Assembly: GCA_949840805.1 (NCBI GenBank)
Contig: CATKXR010000006.1
Location: 1 to 64,000 of the forward strand
Source of the DNA: an uncultured Lachnospiraceae bacterium
GTDB lineage: Bacteria > Bacillota > Clostridia > Lachnospirales > Lachnospiraceae
Reading direction: 5' to 3'
Length of the DNA: 64,000 nucleotides
Shown: piece after piece, positions 24,077 to 33,500 of the stretch
Layout of the letters: each line of letters begins with the position of its first letter
Position numbering within the stretch: position 1 is the stretch's first letter
Notes under the pieces: generated by a model
Seen by the model: only the letters and a program-made list of their open reading frames with translations
Database searches by the model: none
Told to the model about the DNA's origin: nothing
Position numbers and translations under genes: made by a program

Positions 24077-27000
24077 TTACGAAACCAGCACATGGATTTG
24101 ATGGCTTCCGCTGGCCGGAAGCACGAAAGGATAATCTCTTCCCTTATCAAAATCAATCTCCGGCTTCCCCGGCAGACTGCTCAAACGGGCAAACGCCACG
24201 CAGCTTTTCAGTTCCCGGATTCCTTCCACACCCTTGATGATGGTTTCCAACTGTAACCGGTTAGGCAATGTTCCGATGTCCCAGCCTTTCCTGTTAAAGT
24301 TTCCGCCGGACGGATCCAAAAATTCTTCCAGCCTTTCCCGGATCCTCTTCCTGACAGGAAACAAATCTTCAAATCCTGCAACCATGGCCGTGACCATAAG
24401 CCGGATCTCCACAATCAGCGGTTCCCGGATAAAAAATGTCTCACGGCCATACATCCCTGCCGGAAGATATTCCTCCATCCTCTCATAAAGCTCCTGTTTT
24501 GCCTCCCGGGAAAAACCCTGGCCTGAAAAACCACCTTTTCTTAACAGCACCAAAGTCACCGCCCCGGGCAGACGATGTCCTTCTGCATCCACTCCTGAAA
24601 AACAGGCGGCCTTTTCGATATCCCTGGTAATTTCCAAAGCCAGGGAAACATAATCTTCCCCGGTCGCCGCCTGAAAACGGTGCCGGATGGCCCGCCCGGC
24701 ACGGCCTATGGCCTCTCTGGCATTTTCCCGGCCATACCCGCCGGACAGCGCAAGAGGATTTGTCACCTGGTTAATAAAACCCGCGGAAAGCTCCAGGCCA
24801 TCTATCTGCCCGGGCAGCAGATTGCAGCATTCTCCACCTCCCACAGAGTATATCACCCGGATTCCTCCCGGTACTCCGGGAGCCGGGACAGCCCCATGCC
24901 GGCCGCCGCCAAAAGTGAGGATCCCTTCATTGGCATCCAGATGATAGCAACGGCCGGACGGCCCGTGATATAAGAACTGCTCCGTCTCCTGCCAACGCAC
25001 CCAGGTCTCCCGGACGCGGCCATCTTCGTCCCGGACCTGCTGGACACGCCTGTCTTCGTCCCAGGCCTCCCTGGCACGCCTGTCTTCGTCCCGGACCTGC
25101 CGGAGCCCTGCTGTCTCGGCCAGACGGGACAATTCTTCTTTTCCTCCGGGCCGGTCTTCCCGTACCCACACCTGAAGCTGGTGGATATTCCGGTTCATCA
25201 GCCGGAAACTCATATGGCTTTCATACCTTTCCATGGTCAGACGCTCCTCAATACCGGTCCTGACCGTGAGAACCCTGGCTGCGTTCATATAGATCCGGCA
25301 AATTCTTGGATGGGCTTCCATCTTTTCATATGCCTCTTCCTTATCCCGGATCCGGATCCAGTACAGCTCTCTTTGAAACAGGCGAAGAGGCCTGCCGTCC
25401 GGACACCCGGAAAAAGTAACCGTTCCCGTCCGGGAAAAATTCTCTGTCTCATCTGCAGGATGCAGCTCCTTCCAGCCGCCTTCCCCGTAGTACTCCCAGC
25501 TAAGGGCAGGAAGCTTCCGGCCAAAATCATCCTCCATATGAAAAAGCATCCTGACAGGCCCCGGATCCGGCTTTCCCCCAAATCCCAGATACATTCCGTC
25601 AGCCCCGTCCCCCATTCCGAAAAAGGGGCAAAAAGGCTTCATCTCACCCATACAGCGGCCGGAGGGAAAAAACTCCTCTTCCAGGTTATTTTTCCTGCAC
25701 AGATACCAGGGACGGAGTCCCCCGTTCTCGTAACAATAGCGCAAAGAAACATGGGATATTACCGGAGAATGGTAAAATCCCCTTGTCTTAAACGCATGGT
25801 TCATCTTCAAAATCCTGGCCCGGATGTAATATCCTTCCCTGGCATTGACCAGAACCGGCTCTATGTCGTGGGGACAGACAAAACGGACCGTTTTTCTCTG
25901 CCGGTACTTTCCCCCTTCCACACAAAAACAATCTCCATACTCTGAGCTTTTAAAAAGCCCGGCCCAGCCATACCCGTTAAAATATTCCCAAACCACCTCT
26001 CCTATGGAAATCTCATATTCCTGTTCCGGACGGACATCTTCCTTTGCCATCACTAATTTCCAGCGGATCTCGTTTTCTTCTGCCATGGTTTCCACCGGAA
26101 CCCGGACAAATTCCAGTTCAAAAGAAAGCTCCACCTCCGCCTCTTTTTTGCCAAGTACCTCGTCTGAAGCAAAATACACCTGCCCATAGACCGCCGGACG
26201 CTCCCCAAAGGGAAAAAATCTTTCTCCTCCTGCCTCGCCGCCGTCTCCATAGATCACGTCCGGCGCCATTGGCAGGCATTCGGATGCCAGAAGCAGTTCT
26301 TCAAAGGCCAGTTTTGAAAAATTTTCCTGTCTCTTGATCCTGCACCCCAGCCAGAAAGCATTTCTCCCCCATCGCTCCCTGGCTTCCCAGGCAGCCATCT
26401 CTGTTGTCTTTTCCAGAATAATCCTGTCTCTTGCGACATGAACCCGGGAAAAAGGGATCTCCCCTTCTTCTGTCTCATAAAAAAAGACTGCCTGTCTTCG
26501 GTCCCCCAACGCCTGCAGAAGCTCTTCCTCCAGGACCTCTCCCTTTTTTCTGTAAAAAGTGAGGGAAACCTGACCGCATGCCTGAATCGACAGCAAAAAG
26601 GGATGTCCCATATAAAAACAGTGTTCCTGAAGATTTTCTCCTTCTTCCGCAAACAGCAAAAGGCCTTCCCCCCTGCCCGGACAGACCCCGATAAAATCCT
26701 TTCGGCCGCAGTATTGAGCCACATACTCCAGGGTATTGGGAATCACACAGACATCCTCTGTTGTCTCAACAGGAATCCGCTCTCCGTAATCATCTGCCTG
26801 GCTGGTCCTTAAAGCCGTCCCCGCAGCCAGCTCCGTCCCCTCCGGGCTGCCGTCTGCAAGCCCAAAGACCACGTACCCTTTCGCCGGTGCAGACGAGCGC
26901 ATGGAAGTATTTAAGCAGTTAAAAAAATCAACGCCAAATTTTACCGGAAGCTGTTGGTATTTTTCTTCTATGCCGCTCTGTATCCTGGCATAAACCATGG

Positions 27001-27124
27001 CCAGCGCTCCGCCAATATCCGGATTTTCCCTGTCCAAACGCCATTCCGGAACATAAGACGCCGCTTTTTCCCATATTTCTTCCATAATCTCTTCTGTTGT
27101 CCGATGGAAAAATCCGGAATCCAT
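24077..27124 (-). CDS. Baseplate J/gp47-like protein, large copy
   Basis: A 1015-residue baseplate wedge protein, in the position of Afp11. The N-terminus MEEIWEKAASYVPEWRLDRENPDIGGALAMVYA is a divergent form of the DPG-helix motif. A long beta-rich insertion (about 90-640) follows, then the J core with NLLPGQIDGLELSAGFINQVTNPLALSGG and REAIGRAGRAIRHRFQAATGEDYVSLALE. Around residues 675-705 a 10-residue charged repeat (DEDRRAREAW-like, three copies) interrupts the region before the core. Start ATG 27124 follows AAGGAGGAAG. It lies directly downstream of gp25. Confidence 0.85.
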   Translation of the reverse strand: MDSGFFHRTTEEIMEEIWEKAASYVPEWRLDRENPDIGGALAMVYARIQSGIEEKYQQLPVKFGVDFFNCLNTSMRSSAPAKGYVVFGLADGSPEGTELAAGTALRTSQADDYGERIPVETTEDVCVIPNTLEYVAQYCGRKDFIGVCPGRGEGLLLFAEEGENLQEHCFYMGHPFLLSIQACGQVSLTFYRKKGEVLEEELLQALGDRRQAVFFYETEEGEIPFSRVHVARDRIILEKTTEMAAWEARERWGRNAFWLGCRIKRQENFSKLAFEELLLASECLPMAPDVIYGDGGEAGGERFFPFGERPAVYGQVYFASDEVLGKKEAEVELSFELEFVRVPVETMAEENEIRWKLVMAKEDVRPEQEYEISIGEVVWEYFNGYGWAGLFKSSEYGDCFCVEGGKYRQRKTVRFVCPHDIEPVLVNAREGYYIRARILKMNHAFKTRGFYHSPVISHVSLRYCYENGGLRPWYLCRKNNLEEEFFPSGRCMGEMKPFCPFFGMGDGADGMYLGFGGKPDPGPVRMLFHMEDDFGRKLPALSWEYYGEGGWKELHPADETENFSRTGTVTFSGCPDGRPLRLFQRELYWIRIRDKEEAYEKMEAHPRICRIYMNAARVLTVRTGIEERLTMERYESHMSFRLMNRNIHQLQVWVREDRPGGKEELSRLAETAGLRQVRDEDRRAREAWDEDRRVQQVRDEDGRVRETWVRWQETEQFLYHGPSGRCYHLDANEGILTFGGGRHGAVPAPGVPGGIRVIYSVGGGECCNLLPGQIDGLELSAGFINQVTNPLALSGGYGRENAREAIGRAGRAIRHRFQAATGEDYVSLALEITRDIEKAACFSGVDAEGHRLPGAVTLVLLRKGGFSGQGFSREAKQELYERMEEYLPAGMYGRETFFIREPLIVEIRLMVTAMVAGFEDLFPVRKRIRERLEEFLDPSGGNFNRKGWDIGTLPNRLQLETIIKGVEGIRELKSCVAFARLSSLPGKPEIDFDKGRDYPFVLPASGSHQIHVLVS

Positions 27125-27144
27125 AGATGGGCTTCCTCCTTAAT

Positions 27145-27552
27145 TTATAGTTCGATTCCCTCATTCAGATAAAAGGGGTATACCAGATTGTAAGGATTGT
27201 TTGTGGTGCGCACCACATAAGAAATCCTGATTTCCAGTTCTCCTGTGCTTTCCCCGGGGCAGACCTTCACCTCAATCTCCCGGATTCTCGGTTCCCACAA
27301 AATCAAAGATTCTCTTACACTGTCCTCCATCTGGGACAATATTCCGAAATCCATAGTATCAAAAGCAAAATCATGGATGGAACAGCCAAACTCCGGCCGC
27401 ATCACCCGCTCTCCCTTCCTCGTCATCAAAATCAGGTAAATGGCCTGTCTGATGTCTTCCTCATACTCTGCCGTCTGGATCCGTCCCGTTACCGGATCCG
27501 CGCAAACCGGGAACGAAAAGCCCCTGCCTAAAAAATCTCCCTGCATTGCCAT
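27145..27552 (-). CDS. GPW/gp25-like baseplate wedge protein
   Basis: A 135-residue T4 gp25 / Afp9 homologue, the wedge component that nucleates sheath assembly through a sheath-like C-terminal handshake. Seen: FPVCADPVTGRIQTAEYEEDIRQAIYLILMTRKGERVMRPEFG (the family core, including the basic TRKGERVM and RPEFG turns), then VRESLILWEPRIREIEVKV. The ATG at 27552 follows GGGGG at a short distance; a second ATG two codons on is possible. It is separated from the spike gene by a tandem-repeat block. Confidence 0.9.
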   Translation of the reverse strand: MAMQGDFLGRGFSFPVCADPVTGRIQTAEYEEDIRQAIYLILMTRKGERVMRPEFGCSIHDFAFDTMDFGILSQMEDSVRESLILWEPRIREIEVKVCPGESTGELEIRISYVVRTTNNPYNLVYPFYLNEGIEL

Positions 27553-27581
27553 AAATTCCCCCGAATGATTGCCTTATGTAG

Positions 27582-27797
27582 CTACTGTCTGTTCGTTTCT
27601 TTGCGATTTACCATAAATAGCCACGACCCCATCCTTTTATGATTTACCATAAATGACCACAGCTCCATTCCTTCATGGTTTGCCGTCAATGACCGCAGCT
27701 CCATTCTTTCGTGGTTTGCCGTCAATGACCGCAGCTCCATTCTTTCATGGTTTACCGTCAATGACCACAGCTCCATTCCTTCATGGTTTACCGTCAA
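27582..27797 (-). repeat. 36-nt tandem repeat array between spike and gp25 genes, possibly translated
   Basis: Five full copies and one partial copy of a 36-nt unit lie head to tail. Each is 12 codons in one open frame (LTVNHEGMELWS-like peptide), and the last copies diverge. The frame begins with a TTG at 27797 that overlaps the TGA stop of the spike gene (TTGA) and would give 71 residues. Whether it is translated or only spaces or regulates the messenger cannot be told. I see no homology, so I list it as a repeat rather than a gene. Confidence 0.7.
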
Positions 27798-28564
27798 TTC
27801 AGCTTTACCATGCTCCCCTTTACTTCATTCAGGCCGCCGGACTCCAGTTTCATGCTTGCGTCTGCCTTTATCTGGATCTGGCTTCCCTGGATATTGGCCG
27901 TCTGCCCTTTCATAGTCAGTTTTTGGCTTCCCTCCACGGAAACGGTTCCCGATTTTATGGCAACCTTATCCTTCTCTATGGTTATCGCCTCTGTTCCTCC
28001 TGCAAAAACAGTGACCTTCTTATCGGCATACAGCTTAAGCTCTCCCTCGCCGCTTTCTAAGATCATTGCATTTTTCTTATCCTTATCCTGGATTTCCACC
28101 TTCTTTTCCTCATCCTCCAGAGAAATCGTCAATCCACCCGGTGTAGCTATGGACAAGGATTCCTTCCCCTCTTCTTCTGAAATGGTGATTTTTATGCCTT
28201 TTTTGGTGATAATGGCCTTCACCGGATTTTTGTCCTGAGGCGCTTTATCCGGAAAGGCCGCATTCTTGCCCCACAAGGAGCCTACCACAATCGGGCAGTC
28301 CGGCGAACCTCCTTCAAAAAGAATCACGACCGAAGTCCCTACCTCCGGAAGAAAGTAAGCCCCGCCATTAGGCGCCGTGTAAAAGCTTGCCACAGGGGAC
28401 CAGCCGCTCACCATCTGCCCTTTCTCCCCCAGGAAATATTCCACTTTAACCATTCCCGGCTTTTTTTCGTTCCAATTCTCTTTCACCGCACCGATTACTG
28501 CCCCGAAAACCCGTCCTCCCGGAGGATTTCCCGGACTCGCGGCCTTCCACAATTCCTCAAACAT
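27794..28564 (-). CDS. Spike protein, gpV/gp5-type OB fold with beta-helical tip
   Basis: The central membrane-piercing spike (C-terminal half of an Afp8/VgrG). In 256 residues the OB domain covers about 15-100 (VFGAVIGAVKENWNEKKPGMVKVEYF, VGTSVVILFEGGSPDCPIVVGSLW). A regular strand-rich needle follows from about 115 to the end (ESLSIATPGGLTISLEDEEKKVEIQDKD, then SGTVSVEGSQKLTMKGQTANIQGSQIQIKAD). No toxin domain is fused. The start is 3 nt after the hub stop; hub and spike are split into two genes. No PAAR tip gene is seen next to it. Confidence 0.88.
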   Translation of the reverse strand: MFEELWKAASPGNPPGGRVFGAVIGAVKENWNEKKPGMVKVEYFLGEKGQMVSGWSPVASFYTAPNGGAYFLPEVGTSVVILFEGGSPDCPIVVGSLWGKNAAFPDKAPQDKNPVKAIITKKGIKITISEEEGKESLSIATPGGLTISLEDEEKKVEIQDKDKKNAMILESGEGELKLYADKKVTVFAGGTEAITIEKDKVAIKSGTVSVEGSQKLTMKGQTANIQGSQIQIKADASMKLESGGLNEVKGSMVKLN

Positions 28565-28567
28565 CCG

Positions 28568-29656
28568 TTACTCCCATCCTTCCATCCGGAAACTTGTCTG
28601 AAATCCGTCCTTGTCATAGGTGTGGGCCACTCTCGTAAGGTAATATTTCTGGTTCATTACGGAATCCACCCGCTCCAGCCGGATGAACCGGCCCGGAACC
28701 AGCTCCGGAAGCCCCACACAGCCCCCTTCCGCTTTCTGCCTCCCGGCCAGAAGGCGGGCAGCCACCCCTTTTGCCCTTGTCAATGCCTGGCTGCTGCTTT
28801 CGCAGGAAGGATCCACAATCATCCTTTCCCCCGGTCCTCCAAGGGCGTCCGTCTGGCTCTCGGTGCTTTTTGACAAAGCCGTGCCTTCCACGGCTTTTCC
28901 GGATGCCGGGTCAAACCCCATAACCGTTACCTTCTGGTTCTCATACTCCGCGTTTCTCCTGAAATAAGTCAGGCCTTTGCCGATTCCAAGGGTCACGAGC
29001 ACAGAAGGCACACTTCTGGGTTTCCTGAAGTACGCCTTATCCGCCACCACAAAAAATTCCCGTTCCACCCTGCCGCTTTCTATTAAATCCTTCATGATAA
29101 AATCGTAATCCGAAGCATTTTGATAGATCCGGCCGTCCTCAAACTTTTCGTCCGTATCTTCAATGCTTGCGGAGCACATTTTCTTATACCGCTTCATAAT
29201 ATCTTTCACCGCATCTGAATAATTGGTGATCGTGTGTTCTTTTACATGGTAATTATCCGCCATCATCAGCCTTCGCACATCCAAAGCAGTAAGTTCCAGG
29301 GAAATCCCCTCATCGGCATCCAGCACCATCTCTACGGAAGCCAGAAATCCCTTAAAAACCTTCTGAAGCTTAGATCCATACCCCAGACTGAGCTCCACTT
29401 CCTTTCCCAGCACCGCCAGATTCTTTAATTCAGACAAAAAAGAACCGTTTTTATAATCATAGCAGTCTCCTAACACCACATGGACGCTTCCCGCGCTGTT
29501 TAAAGAAAGCACAGCCTCAATGGAGCGGACATGGGCTTCCTTTAAGGAAAGCATGTCCGTCTTCCCGATAGCCAGCTTTGCGGCCGGCGCTAAAAAATCA
29601 TTATATTGGGACTTTAGCTTCTGAAAATCATAGGTGCCACTCATCAGATCTGCCAT
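28568..29656 (-). CDS. Hub protein, VgrG/Pvc8 N-terminal (gp27/gpD-like) type
   Basis: Central baseplate hub trimer that adapts the spike to the tube; 362 residues. Seen: EVELSLGYGSKLQKVFKGFLASVEMVLDADEGISLELTALDVRRLMM (gpD-like core), FEDGRIYQNASDYDFIMKDLIESGRVEREFFVVADKAYFRK, and a C-terminal GRFIRLERVDSVMNQKYYLTRVAHTY. The start ATG at 29656 has AAGGAGGG at 4 nt; an earlier in-frame ATG lacks a site. It follows the LysM adaptor and precedes the spike in the usual order. Confidence 0.88.
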   Translation of the reverse strand: MADLMSGTYDFQKLKSQYNDFLAPAAKLAIGKTDMLSLKEAHVRSIEAVLSLNSAGSVHVVLGDCYDYKNGSFLSELKNLAVLGKEVELSLGYGSKLQKVFKGFLASVEMVLDADEGISLELTALDVRRLMMADNYHVKEHTITNYSDAVKDIMKRYKKMCSASIEDTDEKFEDGRIYQNASDYDFIMKDLIESGRVEREFFVVADKAYFRKPRSVPSVLVTLGIGKGLTYFRRNAEYENQKVTVMGFDPASGKAVEGTALSKSTESQTDALGGPGERMIVDPSCESSSQALTRAKGVAARLLAGRQKAEGGCVGLPELVPGRFIRLERVDSVMNQKYYLTRVAHTYDKDGFQTSFRMEGWE

Positions 29657-29714
29657 ATTGCCCTCCTTATGGATATCCCCAGGCATTTAATAGTTCCGCC
29701 GCCTAAGCCCTGTC

Positions 29715-29777
29715 TAACCATTTGGCAGAGGAAAGCTTCCTAAATTCCGCCTAATCATTTGGCAGACAAAAATTTCC
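29715..29777 (-). repeat. Duplicated 3' end of the LysM adaptor gene
   Basis: Two 26-nt direct copies (29752-29777 and 29715-29740) cover the last eight codons and stop of the LysM gene. The downstream copy would read GSFPLPNG-stop against GNFCLPND-stop for the real end. Both carry the TGCCAAATG core seen in the palindromic elements. Confidence 0.5.
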
Positions 29778-30473
29778 TTGAGTATAATCATTGTCCAGGG
29801 CAGGGATCTTGAGCACCTGCCCCGGCAGAATATCCAGGGGATTCATAATATGGTTTGCCTTTGCGATTACCCGCCATTTTTCACAATCATCATATTCTTC
29901 ATAGGCCAGGGACCACAGGCTCATCCCTTCCACAACCACCCGGCTTTTCGTCCTGTCCGGCGATTCAAAAGGACTTGTCTTTTTTGTCAGGGCCTCGTCC
30001 AAATCTTCTTTTATGGTGAGCTGCACCTTGGCCCGGATAGGCTTTCCCTGGACGGTGAACATGGTGTATTCCTCGGTTATGCTAGTAATTACCCCTTTAA
30101 AATTCAGATTCCCCCAACTGAAAATCACCATGGGCGGCGTATGGCTGCTTCCCTTTATCCGCACCATCCCTGCCAGTTTCTTCGTCTTATCCGTAACCGG
30201 CGGCAGCTTATCTTCCTTGACCGCTTCCTGGATGCCCACAAAGGATTGAGACGCATCGCTGGCGCTGTCAAAAAACAATGTGACCGACAAATCCCGTGCC
30301 GCCCCATGAATAAATATTGTGTCGGTTCCGTCCTGCCCCACTGCCGGGACAGATTTATAGACAGGCCTGCTTTTGATGGTATAAGAAGAAGGATTAAAAG
30401 AAAATTCCAGGCTTTCACCCTTATTTCCTTTCTCGTCACAGGCATAAATCTTCCCTTTACTCAGCAAAAGCAT
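29751..30473 (-). CDS. LysM-containing tube-hub adaptor (Afp7/gp53-like)
   Basis: A 240-residue baseplate protein. The N-terminal part has the EFSFNPSSYTIKSRPVYKSVPAVG motif and VTLFFDSASDASQ typical of CIS LysM proteins. A C-terminal LysM-like domain covers about 175-230 (VVVEGMSLWSLAYEEYDDCEKWRVIAKANHI, then LDILPGQVLKIP). In Afp-like particles it connects the first tube ring with the hub; here LysM is structural rather than for wall binding. AGGAAAGGGG precedes the ATG at 30473. Confidence 0.87.
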   Translation of the reverse strand: MLLLSKGKIYACDEKGNKGESLEFSFNPSSYTIKSRPVYKSVPAVGQDGTDTIFIHGAARDLSVTLFFDSASDASQSFVGIQEAVKEDKLPPVTDKTKKLAGMVRIKGSSHTPPMVIFSWGNLNFKGVITSITEEYTMFTVQGKPIRAKVQLTIKEDLDEALTKKTSPFESPDRTKSRVVVEGMSLWSLAYEEYDDCEKWRVIAKANHIMNPLDILPGQVLKIPALDNDYTQGNFCLPND

Positions 30474-30543
30474 GAATTTTCCCCTTTCCTAACTCTCGTT
30501 ATTTGACAAATTAAGATACTAAGCTACCGCCCATAAACATACG

Positions 30544-33500
30544 TCATAGTCCATGTCTGAGCTGCTCCTGCCTGAGCTGTCCCTGAAGCTTTTTCATAAC
30601 CGCTTTTGATAGTTGGGAGGCATCCGACACATCCTGCTCTTGCCGTGCGGCCTGCTGCTGTTTTAACTCTTCCAACTGCTGTTTCTGCTGCTCTAACTGT
30701 TCCGTCATGGATTCCAGCTCAGCCTGGAATGCTGTCTGTCCCTGCCGGACGGTATGATCTGTTCTGGTGACGAACCGAATATCCGTCTGTTCCTGCACCT
30801 GACGGGCCGTCTCGGTCCGAATCTCTCTGCGGACCTGCGGCGCCAAAGCCGGACCTGAATCCTTCCGGGCCTGCTGCCTCTGGACAATGACCAGACTTGC
30901 GGGATCATAAGAGGGCGGCTCTGGAGCGGATTTCTGGGATTTACGGAGGAACGTTTCATTCTGTGCAGATACCTCATCCCGGAACAAGAGCTGCTTCTGG
31001 AACAAGGCTTCATCCCCAAAAAATATCTGTTTCCGGATAAAAGTACGCTTCTCCCTCTGCTGCTCCATCACTTTTAGGGCTGCCTGGACACCCTTTTCCT
31101 CCCCTGTCCATCCCTGGGGAACTGTCAAAGTCATGAAAGACTTCCCCCGGACATTCCCAATCGGACAAAATAAGATCGTATCCTGCCTCTCTTCCTCCAA
31201 CCAGCGCAGCACTGGTATTTTCCGAATAAATTCTTCCTTCTCCTTTTCTCCGATTCTCATGGCCAGGCTCTCTGTAAATTTCTCCCCCGTCTTTTCCCTT
31301 CCGGTTATCGTGAACCTTTTCTCGTCCTGCTGTTCTTCCTCTTTCTGTAAAAGACGTATTACTGCCCGCAAATGTTTCACCTGTCTGCCAGTGAATTTTT
31401 CCGATGCCGAATTTTCCCCTTCTTTTATACTGCGTTCAAAAATATTAAAATTCTTCTCCAAAAGGCTTCCCATTTCCTGGCAAAAACATTTCCAGTCCCT
31501 CTCCTCCATATGAAGCAGCCTGTTTTTTATGGATTCTCTCCAAACCTCCTGTCCTGTTTTTTCTGAAAACCCCAAAGTGGCTGCCTCTGTTTTTTTCGTC
31601 TGTTCACGGAACACTTGTATCTGCCTGTCCACAAGCTCTTTTGTCTGTTCTATGTACGGGACTAATATCTGGCTGTTTCTTATCACATCTTCCCATTTGC
31701 TTTCATTTTCTGTCTCCGCCATTGAAACCTGCCCCATGGTTTTAGAAAAACCATCTGCCCTTTGTCTGCTTATCCTGGCCCATGGGGCTTCCCATATGGC
31801 TTTACTTTTCTTCTCCAACGAAAAAATCAATGTCTGCTTTTCTTTCCACATAGGATCCTGCTCCGGCAGCGATGCAAATGTAATGCCCTCCGGAATATCT
31901 TTTTGCATACGCTCTACGGGCAGGCGGATTTTGTCACGTTCCCCATAAAACAGCATAGGATCTGCGGAAATGATTTCCGTCTTAAGCGCATCCCACTCTT
32001 TCCTGTCCAGATAAGAGATAGCTTCCATGACGGACTGATACCAACCGGTCTGTTCTTTTCTGATCTCTGTGCGGCGGATTCCTTCCTGAATCATATCAAT
32101 CAGGACATGAGGTTCTCGGATAAAATCCTGGGTTCCCTCTTCGGTCTTATATTCTGCCAACAGAGAAATCAATTCTGTGCGTTCCTGATTAAGGACAGCT
32201 TTACGCAAATCCCAAAATAAGTCCCCTTCCCAGGCAACAGGCCATTCCGTTTGAAATTCTGTTTGGAGCCGGCTCCATTCTGTTTCTGGCATCTGCTCCA
32301 ATATTTTTTTGAGAGAATCTGTCTGCTCTTCTTCCTTCCAATGAATATATTGGGATAAAACCCGGCTCTTTTTAAAATACTGCCGAAAGACCAGGGCTTC
32401 CTCAATCAAATCTATCGCCGCAGAACCAATTTCCACCCTGCTTCCGGTCTTAAGAGTACCATATTGGAGAATCGTTTCCAATTTCTCTTTCTGTAGGTTC
32501 AGACGTTCAAACAATGCCCTTTTTTCTTCTGACATCTGGTATATGGCGGACTTTTCTGTTTCCATTTCGACATGTTCCTGATAAACAGCAGGTTTTCCCG
32601 ATTCTTCCCCGCCTGGCTCCGGATAAGCAGCAGAACTTCCCACCCCCTTACCGACAGGCTCCGGGTAAACAGAAGCACTTACCGTCCCCTTACTGACCGC
32701 CTCCGGGTAAGCAGCAGCACTTACCGTCCCCTGTCCGACAGGCTCCGAAGAAACAACAGAACTTACCGACCCTTGCCTGACAGGCTCCGAGTGAACAGCA
32801 GCACTTACCATTCCCTTATCGACAGGCTCCGGGTAAGCAGTAGCACTTACCGCCCTCTCCCCGACAGGCTCCAAATACGCAACAAAACTTACCGTTCCCT
32901 TACCACCTGCCTCCGGGTAAACAGCAGACTCCCCCACTTTCTGCCCGACCGACATCGGGTAAACAACAGACCTTACCTCTTCCTGTCCTTCCGACACCGG
33001 GTAAACAGCAGGTCTTACCACATCCTTGCTGACCGCCTCCGGATAAACAACAGGCCTTACCGTTCCCCTTCCACCTGGCTCCGGGTAAACAACAGGCCTT
33101 ACCTCTTCCTTACCACCCGCCTCCGGGTAAACAACAGGCCTTACCGTTCCCCTTCCACCCGCCTCCGAATACACAACAGGTCCTACCGTTCCCTTACCGC
33201 CCGTCTCCGAATACACAACAGGTCCTACCGTTCCCTTACCACCCACCTCCAAATAAACGCCCGTTCTCTCCCCCCTGTATTTTTCCGGTATCCACAATAA
33301 AATCTCCCGCTTTAGTCCCTGCCATTCCTCCAGATTCAGGTAAGAAACCGCCTCCATCACAGACTGATACCAACCCGTATCCATCAGATACAGATACCGG
33401 ACGACTGCTTCTCTCTCTATAGCCCCTACAGCCCCCCTGTCCGCCAATCCCCTTCTTCTTGACACCCTCTTATCGGCATCCGTTCGGTCTATGGATTCCC

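Noticed and set aside
27582..27797. 36-nt repeats as a CRISPR array
   Set aside because: The unit length fits, but copies are contiguous with no spacers between them and no cas genes are present.
32572..33300. 242-codon plus-strand ORF over the 14-residue repeat array
   Set aside because: It is the antisense of the codon-periodic repeats. It has Arg/Ser/Tyr-rich low-complexity composition and no ribosome binding site.
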